Below, piece by piece: positions 1-4,053 of a DNA stretch of 5,734 bases; within the stretch, counting starts at the first letter, position 1; every line of letters begins with the position of its first letter. The position numbers were made by a program, and so were the translations under genes. The notes below the pieces were generated by a model. The model ran no database searches. It worked only from the letters and a program-made list of their open reading frames with translations, and was not told the DNA's origin. The stretch comes from an uncultured Phycisphaerales bacterium (GTDB lineage: Bacteria; Planctomycetota; Phycisphaerae; Phycisphaerales; UBA1924): the NCBI GenBank assembly GCA_937891445.1, contig CALAFV010000228.1, positions 1 to 5,734 of the forward strand. Direction: 5' to 3'.

Positions 1-1
1 G

Positions 2-1273
2 ACGTGCCTGGACGTGGACGCGAAGAAGATCGAGAAGCTCAAGCGCGGCCAGTGCCCGATCTACGAGCCGGGGCTGACGGAGCTGATGGAGCGGAACATC
101 GCCGCGGGGCGGCTGGCGTTCACGACCGACCCGGTGGCGGCGCACAAGGACGCCGACATGATCTTCATCTGCGTCGGCACTCCCAGCGACGAGCGCGGGC
201 ACACGGACCTGAAGTACGTCTTCTCCGCCGCGGACGACGTGGCGGCGGTGCTCAAGGCGCTGGGGCCGCAGCAGAAGCCCAAGGTGGTGGTGGTCAAGAG
301 CACCGTGCCGGTGGGGACGACGCTCCAGGTCAAGACCCGGATCCGCGACAAGGTGGGGCCGGACATCCCCTTCGAGGTGGCGAACAACCCTGAGTTCCTC
401 AAGGAGGGGGCGGCGATCGAGGACTTCAACAAGCCCGACCGCGTGGTGTGCGGGGTGGAGAAGGACTCGGTGGGGGAGCAGATGAAGTTGCTGTACGACC
501 CGTTCGTGCGCAACGGGCACCCGATCTTCGTGATGGACATTCTGTCCAGCGAGATGGTGAAGTACGCGGCGAACAACTTCCTTGCGACGAAGATCTCGTT
601 CATCAACGAGATGGCGAACCTGTGCGAGGCGTACGGGGCGGACATCAACAAGGTCCGCGAGGGGATGTGCTCGGACAAGCGGATCGGGTACGCCTTCCTG
701 CACCCGGGGCTGGGGTACGGGGGGAGTTGCTTCCCGAAGGACACGCTGGCGTGCATCATGATGGGGGACAAGAGCGGGATTCCCGCCAGGCTCTCCCAGG
801 CCGTGCACGAGGTGAACCAGAAGCAGCGCGACCGCTTCTTCGACAAGATCATGGGGCACTTCGACGGGAAGAACGGCGGGCTTCAGGGGAAGAAACTCGC
901 GTTCTGGGGGATCGCGTTCAAGCCGCGGACGGACGACATCCGCGAGGCGCCGGCGCTGACGCTGATCCGCAAGGCCCTGGGGTACGGGGCGAAGATCAGC
1001 GCCTTCGACCCGGTGGCCAACGCCAACGCGCGGCAGGAACTGGGGCCGACGGTCGAGGTCGTGGAGGACATGTACGAGGCGCTCAAGGGCGCCGATGCGC
1101 TGGTGATCTCCACCGACTGGGATGAGTTCAAGAGCCCGGACTTCGACCGGATGAAGCAGTTGATGGCGGGGAAGGTGATCTTCGACGGGCGGAACCTGTA
1201 CCGGCAGTCGCTGATGCGGGAGCAGGGGTTCACGTATTACAGCGTGGGGCGGGCGCCGGTGAAGGCGGGGTAA
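2..1273 (+). CDS. ugd: UDP-glucose 6-dehydrogenase, 5'-truncated by the window edge
   Basis: This enzyme oxidises UDP-glucose to UDP-glucuronate with two NAD+ in the cytoplasm, supplying a sugar donor for surface polysaccharides. The frame is open from base 2 and begins TCLDVDAKKIEKL, the end of the first Rossmann beta-alpha-beta unit. The GxGYVG nucleotide loop, about 30 residues, lies upstream of the window, so the GTG at 14 is not a real start. Visible landmarks in order are FICVGTPS, KSTVPVGTT, NNPEFLKEG, the central helix with EMVKYAANNFLATK (active-site Lys and Asn), GGSCFPKDT with the catalytic Cys encoded at 728-730 and its following Asp, then the C-terminal UDP-binding domain with FWGIAFKPRTDDIREAP and VIFDGRNLY. 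The reading frame is intact to the TAA at 1271-1273, and 423 residues are visible. Related nucleotide-sugar dehydrogenases (GDP-mannose or UDP-ManNAc types) share this fold, but the motif set fits UDP-glucose best. The gene may be last in an operon entering from the left. Confidence 0.95.
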   Translation, partial: TCLDVDAKKIEKLKRGQCPIYEPGLTELMERNIAAGRLAFTTDPVAAHKDADMIFICVGTPSDERGHTDLKYVFSAADDVAAVLKALGPQQKPKVVVVKSTVPVGTTLQVKTRIRDKVGPDIPFEVANNPEFLKEGAAIEDFNKPDRVVCGVEKDSVGEQMKLLYDPFVRNGHPIFVMDILSSEMVKYAANNFLATKISFINEMANLCEAYGADINKVREGMCSDKRIGYAFLHPGLGYGGSCFPKDTLACIMMGDKSGIPARLSQAVHEVNQKQRDRFFDKIMGHFDGKNGGLQGKKLAFWGIAFKPRTDDIREAPALTLIRKALGYGAKISAFDPVANANARQELGPTVEVVEDMYEALKGADALVISTDWDEFKSPDFDRMKQLMAGKVIFDGRNLYRQSLMREQGFTYYSVGRAPVKAG

Positions 1274-1317
1274 CCCTGCGCGCCGGAACCGATGCCCGCT
1301 CCTGAGGGCGGCTGCTC

Positions 1318-1333
1318 GTTCTCGCGCGGGAAC
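1318..1333. repeat. 16-base imperfect palindrome upstream of the small membrane gene
   Basis: GTTCTCGCGCGGGAAC pairs as a six-base-pair stem (one G-U pair) around a GCGC loop. It sits five bases upstream of the -10-like hexamer at 1339, where a -35 element or an operator would lie. It has no T-run after it, so it is a poor intrinsic terminator for ugd. An operator role is only a possibility, because short palindromes are common in GC-rich DNA. The rest of the 77-base gap after ugd shows nothing else that I can support. Confidence 0.25.
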
Positions 1334-1338
1334 TCGTG

Positions 1339-1344
1339 TACGCT
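1339..1344 (+). promoter_or_regulatory. -10-like hexamer TACGCT, predicted leaderless start
   Basis: TACGCT matches TAnnnT and ends six bases before the ATG at 1351. Transcription would therefore begin at or next to the A of the start codon. There is no Shine-Dalgarno sequence between the hexamer and the ATG, and no clear TTGACA-like -35. The assignment rests on the same arrangement recurring before other genes in this window. Confidence 0.5.
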
Positions 1345-1350
1345 GGTCTC

Positions 1351-1743
1351 ATGACCACCATGCGCTGGTTCCTGGTCGTTCTCGCCGTGGCCGATGTGCT
1401 GCTCGGCGTGTACTGGGGGTTCATGATCGGGGCCGCCGCGGGCGTGGCCGAGAAGGAGCCGGCGCGTCTCGCGACGGCGCTGACCGCGGCGCACGACTGG
1501 GAGCCGGAGCGGCTGCGGCCGTATCTGGATCCGCCGTGGGCCGCGGACAGTCCGGATGCGTTCGGCCGCGCGGCCGCCGCGCCCGCGCGGAGCGTGCTCG
1601 ACCCGATGTCGCTGAAGGTGCTCGGACTGCTGTGCTTCAACGGGATCGTGCTGGTGGGCGCGAGCGTGGCTCTGCGGCGGGCGGGGCAGCACGATGTCCA
1701 GGCGGGTGACCGCAAGAACGCAGGGGACAGAGATGCCGCCTGA
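1351..1743 (+). CDS. Small two-helix membrane protein of unknown function
   Basis: I do not recognise this 130-residue protein. It has a hydrophobic segment at about residues 5-31, which could be a transmembrane helix or an uncleaved signal anchor. A polar central stretch at about 32-85 follows, with AHDWEPERLRPYLDPPW and an Ala-rich run. A second hydrophobic helix spans about 88-108, and the tail is short and charged. ATG 1351 is chosen over the in-frame GTG at 1336 because a TAnnnT hexamer ends six bases upstream of it; the GTG would lie upstream of that hexamer. Codon use is GC-rich and coding-like, and the frame is open throughout. The stop overlaps the methyltransferase start by 11 bases, so the two are probably co-transcribed and translationally coupled. 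No role in methylation can be inferred from that alone. Confidence 0.7.
   Translation: MTTMRWFLVVLAVADVLLGVYWGFMIGAAAGVAEKEPARLATALTAAHDWEPERLRPYLDPPWAADSPDAFGRAAAAPARSVLDPMSLKVLGLLCFNGIVLVGASVALRRAGQHDVQAGDRKNAGDRDAA
1722..1727 (+). promoter_or_regulatory. Shine-Dalgarno-like sequence deciding the methyltransferase start
   Basis: AGGGGA lies five bases before ATG 1733, inside the end of the preceding gene. It favours ATG 1733 over the in-frame ATG at 1694. No TAnnnT hexamer lies just before either start, which fits expression as the second gene of a coupled pair. Confidence 0.5.
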
Positions 1744-2476
1744 ATCCGTGGTTGTTTGCGACTGGCTGACGTTCGCCGCGGGGCTCGCGCCGGCGTCGGT
1801 CGATCTGGTCTACGCCGATCCGCCGTTCAACACCGGCTCCGCGAAGACCGGCCGCAACGGCTCGTACGAGGATGTGTTCCCCTCGACCGCGGCGTACATC
1901 GAGTGGCTCCGCGAGCGGCTGGCGGCGACGCTGCCGGCGATCAAGCCCAGCGGCGGCATCCTGCTGCACGTGGACTGGCGCACGAGCCACCGCGTGCGCG
2001 TCCTGCTGGACGAACTGCTGGGAGAGGACCGGTTCGTCAATCACCTGGTCTGGTGGTACGGCCTGGGGGGCTCGTCGCCGCGGCGGTTTGCGCGCAAGCA
2101 CGACGACATCCTGTGGTACTGCATCGACCCGGAGCGGTATTGGTTCGAAGCGCCGATGGTGCCGGCGACGAGCCGGCGGATGGCGGGGAGGCTGAAGAAG
2201 GCGACGGACGTGCTGGCCGTGCCGAGCATCAACAACATGGCCGCGGAGCGCACGGGGTACCCGACGCAGAAGCCGCTGGCGCTGCTGGAACTGCTGGTGA
2301 AGGCGTGCTGTCCGCCGGGCGGGGTGGTGCTGGACCCGTGCTGCGGGAGCGGGACGACGCTGGTGGCGGCGGCGCGGACCGGGCGGGTGGGCGTGGGGTG
2401 CGACATCAGCGAGCGGGCCGTGGCCCTGGCGCGGGGGCGGCTGGAGGCGGAGGCCGCGGCGGCGACGGCGCGGTGA
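1733..2476 (+). CDS. Site-specific DNA methyltransferase, beta class, probably N6-adenine
   Basis: This protein is predicted to transfer a methyl group from S-adenosylmethionine to a base in a short DNA site. Catalytic motif IV, DPPFNT (residues 29-34), comes first. It is followed by GGILLHVDW, then RKHDDILWY (121-129, motif VIII region), the substrate-contact and motif X region ERTGYPTQKPLALLELLV (172-189), and the methionine-cofactor motif I DPCCGSGTT (201-209) with VGCDIS (221-226). The order IV before I defines the beta class. DPPF rather than SPPY favours adenine-N6 over cytosine-N4. At 247 residues it is short: only about 45 residues separate motif VIII from the YPTQKP block, leaving little room for a target-recognition domain, and there is no C-terminal extension. 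No restriction nuclease gene is visible, so it is probably an orphan (solitary) methylase. It overlaps the upstream membrane gene by 11 bases. ATG 1694 would add 13 residues that carry no motif. Confidence 0.92.
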   Translation: MPPESVVVCDWLTFAAGLAPASVDLVYADPPFNTGSAKTGRNGSYEDVFPSTAAYIEWLRERLAATLPAIKPSGGILLHVDWRTSHRVRVLLDELLGEDRFVNHLVWWYGLGGSSPRRFARKHDDILWYCIDPERYWFEAPMVPATSRRMAGRLKKATDVLAVPSINNMAAERTGYPTQKPLALLELLVKACCPPGGVVLDPCCGSGTTLVAAARTGRVGVGCDISERAVALARGRLEAEAAAATAR

Positions 2477-2513
2477 CGTCCGCGGCGGGCGGCGGGACCG
2501 ACGAGCGGGGCGC

Positions 2514-2519
2514 TAGCAT
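2514..2519 (+). promoter_or_regulatory. -10-like hexamer TAGCAT, predicted leaderless or near-leaderless start
   Basis: TAGCAT fits TAnnnT and ends eight bases before ATG 2528, in the 51-base gap after the methyltransferase. A start site about seven bases downstream would leave a 0-2 base leader. GGAG at 2521-2524 is only three bases from the ATG, too close for a normal Shine-Dalgarno sequence. No clear -35 is visible. The ATG at 2518, overlapping the hexamer, is out of frame with the gene. Confidence 0.45.
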
Positions 2520-2527
2520 GGGAGCGG

Positions 2528-3073
2528 ATGGTCCGCCGCCTGGGCAAGCTCTATCGCCGCCGCATCATCAACGTGAACGTGAACATCGTTCTCGCGGGGG
2601 TGCTTGCGCTGATCCCGACGGTGGGGATCGTGCACCTGACGCGGTACATGGGGATCGGCGAGGAGGGGGAGGGGCCGCTGACGTCCGGCGACAAACTCAT
2701 CATCTCCGGCGTGACGCTGATCTCGGATGTGATCTTCGACGTCGCGATCTATTACCTGCTGCACTGGCTGGCGAACCATTGGCCCAACCGCTGGCGCAAG
2801 GCCGGAGAGGACCCCGACACGCCGCACCTGCCGTTCTTCAAGGACGCGACGCTGGTGCAGTTCCAGCGGATGATGCTCTCGCCGGTGCTGTACACGATCT
2901 GGCTGGGGACGCAGTTCACGCTGATCAAGTGGGGCGTGCACCGCGAGTGGGCGACGGTGTGGGGGTTCGTCCTCGGGGTGGGGACGGCGCGGACGCTGCA
3001 CACGATGTGGATGCTGCGGTCCGAGCGGGCGAGGGCGAAGCAGGTGGAGCAGGCCGTGCGCGTGGGGCCGTAA
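2528..3073 (+). CDS. Four-helix integral membrane protein of unknown function
   Basis: I do not recognise the family of this 181-residue protein. A basic N-terminus (MVRRLGKLYRRRIIN) precedes a first hydrophobic helix at about residues 14-35. A short acidic loop (EEGEGP) leads to a second helix at about 57-81 (LIISGVTLISDVIFDVAIYY), which carries two Asp residues within the hydrophobic run. A polar loop with DPDTPHLPFFKD follows, then helices at about 115-136 and 140-160, and a basic tail (RSERARAKQ). By the positive-inside rule both ends would lie in the cytoplasm. The buried acidic residues could mean ion or substrate handling, but that is inference. The gene is preceded by a TAnnnT hexamer and followed, two bases after its stop, by the large inverted repeat. 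It converges on the transporter gene. Confidence 0.75.
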   Translation: MVRRLGKLYRRRIINVNVNIVLAGVLALIPTVGIVHLTRYMGIGEEGEGPLTSGDKLIISGVTLISDVIFDVAIYYLLHWLANHWPNRWRKAGEDPDTPHLPFFKDATLVQFQRMMLSPVLYTIWLGTQFTLIKWGVHREWATVWGFVLGVGTARTLHTMWMLRSERARAKQVEQAVRVGP

Positions 3074-3075
3074 GA

Positions 3076-3191
3076 GGCTCACCACGGAGGCAGGGAGGGC
3101 GCAGAGAAGAGCAGGAATCGGTCTGGCTCGCGCGGGACCTTCCGGCCTGCCCTGCTTTCCCTCTGTGTTCTCTGTGCCTCTGTGGTGAGCC
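3076..3191. repeat. Long imperfect inverted repeat between convergent genes; possible bidirectional terminator
   Basis: The left arm (3076-3115, starting GGCTCACCAC) is complementary to the right arm (3151-3191, ending GTGGTGAGCC), with a loop of about 35 bases. The outer 31 positions show 25 Watson-Crick matches. Five of the six remaining positions would be G-U pairs in a plus-strand RNA, and one is a G-G mismatch. Each arm contains three degenerate units of the form CACRGAG spaced 8-9 bases apart (for example CACAGAGG, CACAGAGAA). The repeat fills nearly the whole gap between two convergent genes, starting two bases after one stop and ending five bases before the other. No T-run follows on either side, so termination would not be classic intrinsic type. 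From memory, similar accacagaggcacagag hairpins are dispersed between genes in many bacterial genomes; I could not check this. Confidence 0.7.
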
Positions 3192-3196
3192 CGCTG

Positions 3197-3967
3197 TCAA
3201 CGCTCCACCGGCACCGGCTGCATGCCGAAGCGTGTGCGGATGAACCAGCGGCCGAAGTAGATCAGCGGCGTTACGGCGACGGCGATGACGAACTTGAGGA
3301 TGTAGCCCGTCAGGGCCGTGCGGGTGACCCATGCCACGTCGGCCGGGGGCGGGTGGCCCGGGTCGATCATCCGCAGCAGGATGGGCGCGAGCCAGAAGAA
3401 GAAGTACGAGATCAGGATGCTGTCGAAGAGTTGGGAGATGATGGTGCTGCCGGTGGCGCGGAGCCAGACCATGCGGCCGCGGGTGAGGCGTTTGAAGACG
3501 CCGAAGAGGAAGATGTCCAGCAGCGAACTGAGCAGGAAGGCCGCGAGGCTGCAGACGTACATGAGCGTGGCGGCGCCGAAGATGTTCTCGTAGGCCGCGT
3601 CGGTGGCCGTGCCGGGGATTCCCTCGAGCGTGGGGAACTTGCGAGAGAGTTGGATCAGCAGGAACGTGAGGCCGCCCATCGCGAAGCCGATGTACGCCAC
3701 GCGCCGGGCGCCGCGCTTGCCGTAGTACTCGTTGAGCAGGTCCGTCAGGAGGAACGTGATCGGGAACGGGAGCATCCCGATCGTGTGCTCGACGGTGAAC
3801 TCGCCGACCAGGGGCAGACGCATCGGGATCGCGAAGACCTTGACCCCGACGATGTTGGCCAGCAGGAGGGCGGTGACGAAGACGGCGGTGAGCCAGAGGT
3901 AGACCTTGGCGCGGATGTCCAGCGCGGAAGGATCGGCGGGGACGCGTGCGGTCGGGTCGTCGGGCAT
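3197..3967 (-). CDS. yhhQ: Queuosine precursor transporter, YhhQ/DUF165 (VUT) family
   Basis: Members of this family are inner-membrane proteins that import precursors of the tRNA base queuosine (preQ0 and preQ1 in E. coli). The 256-residue product has about six or seven hydrophobic segments: about residues 22-45, 62-77, 92-106, 130-157, 172-198 and 217-242. The family signature FPITFLLTDLLNEYYGKRGARR lies at 68-89, with the typical intramembrane Asp, Asn, Glu and Lys. A second signature, WLRATGSTIISQLFDSILISY, lies at 168-188. It is somewhat longer than E. coli YhhQ, mainly through a polar N-terminal extension of about 20 residues. The start at 3967 has GGAGG (minus strand, 3972-3976) four bases upstream. 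No queuosine synthesis gene or preQ1-type riboswitch is visible nearby, so a salvage role rests on family membership only. The exact substrate (preQ0, preQ1 or queuine) cannot be told from sequence. Confidence 0.92.
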   Translation of the reverse strand: MPDDPTARVPADPSALDIRAKVYLWLTAVFVTALLLANIVGVKVFAIPMRLPLVGEFTVEHTIGMLPFPITFLLTDLLNEYYGKRGARRVAYIGFAMGGLTFLLIQLSRKFPTLEGIPGTATDAAYENIFGAATLMYVCSLAAFLLSSLLDIFLFGVFKRLTRGRMVWLRATGSTIISQLFDSILISYFFFWLAPILLRMIDPGHPPPADVAWVTRTALTGYILKFVIAVAVTPLIYFGRWFIRTRFGMQPVPVER

Positions 3968-3971
3968 CGGG

Positions 3972-3976
3972 CCTCC
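3972..3976 (-). promoter_or_regulatory. Shine-Dalgarno sequence of yhhQ
   Basis: GGAGG on the minus strand lies four bases before the ATG at 3967-3965 and supports that start. It is the strongest ribosome-binding site in the window and contrasts with the other independently promoted genes, which lack one. Confidence 0.65.
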
Positions 3977-3985
3977 GTGGGCGTG

Positions 3986-3991
3986 AGTCTA
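3986..3991 (-). promoter_or_regulatory. -10-like hexamer TAGACT of yhhQ
   Basis: TAGACT on the minus strand fits TAnnnT and lies 18 bases before the yhhQ ATG. A start about seven bases downstream would give a leader of about 12 bases that just includes the GGAGG. No clear -35 is visible. It shares an 86-base divergent gap with the outward-facing hexamer of the asparagine synthase-like gene. Confidence 0.5.
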
Positions 3992-4039
3992 CCGGCGGTT
4001 GCGGGTGGTGGGGGGCGAACAGGCGGCCGCGGCGGCGAG

Positions 4040-4045
4040 TATCGT
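4040..4045 (+). promoter_or_regulatory. -10-like hexamer TATCGT, predicted leaderless start of the asnB-like gene
   Basis: TATCGT fits TAnnnT and ends eight bases before ATG 4054, with no Shine-Dalgarno sequence between. The start ATG is independently fixed by the family requirement for Met-Cys-Gly-Ile at the N-terminus. This makes it the best-anchored example of the arrangement in the window. Confidence 0.55.
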
Positions 4046-4053
4046 GATGGCCC

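Noticed and set aside
14..16. GTG as start of ugd
   Set aside because: The frame is open upstream and reads TCLD before it, matching the family's Rossmann fold; the true start is outside the window.
1336..1338. GTG as start of the small membrane protein
   Set aside because: It lies upstream of the TACGCT hexamer and has no ribosome-binding site; ATG 1351 fits the arrangement seen at other genes.
1694..1732. Upstream ATG as methyltransferase start
   Set aside because: It adds 13 residues without any motif and has no ribosome-binding site, while ATG 1733 has AGGGGA at proper spacing.
3081..3110. Repeated CACRGAG units as a possible CRISPR-like or tandem array
   Set aside because: Units are only 8-9 bases apart, degenerate, without spacers, and belong to the arms of one hairpin.
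1756..3243. 495-codon plus-strand open frame over the methyltransferase and the four-helix protein
   Set aside because: It is a shifted reading of two well-supported genes. The product is Gly/Ala/Arg-rich without motifs.
4023..4030. GCGGCCGC palindrome in the divergent promoter gap
   Set aside because: The same kind of GC palindrome occurs within coding sequence and is expected by chance at this base composition.
3968..4053. PreQ1-type riboswitch before the yhhQ gene
   Set aside because: The predicted leader is only about 12 bases, too short for an aptamer, and no pseudoknot-like sequence is seen.
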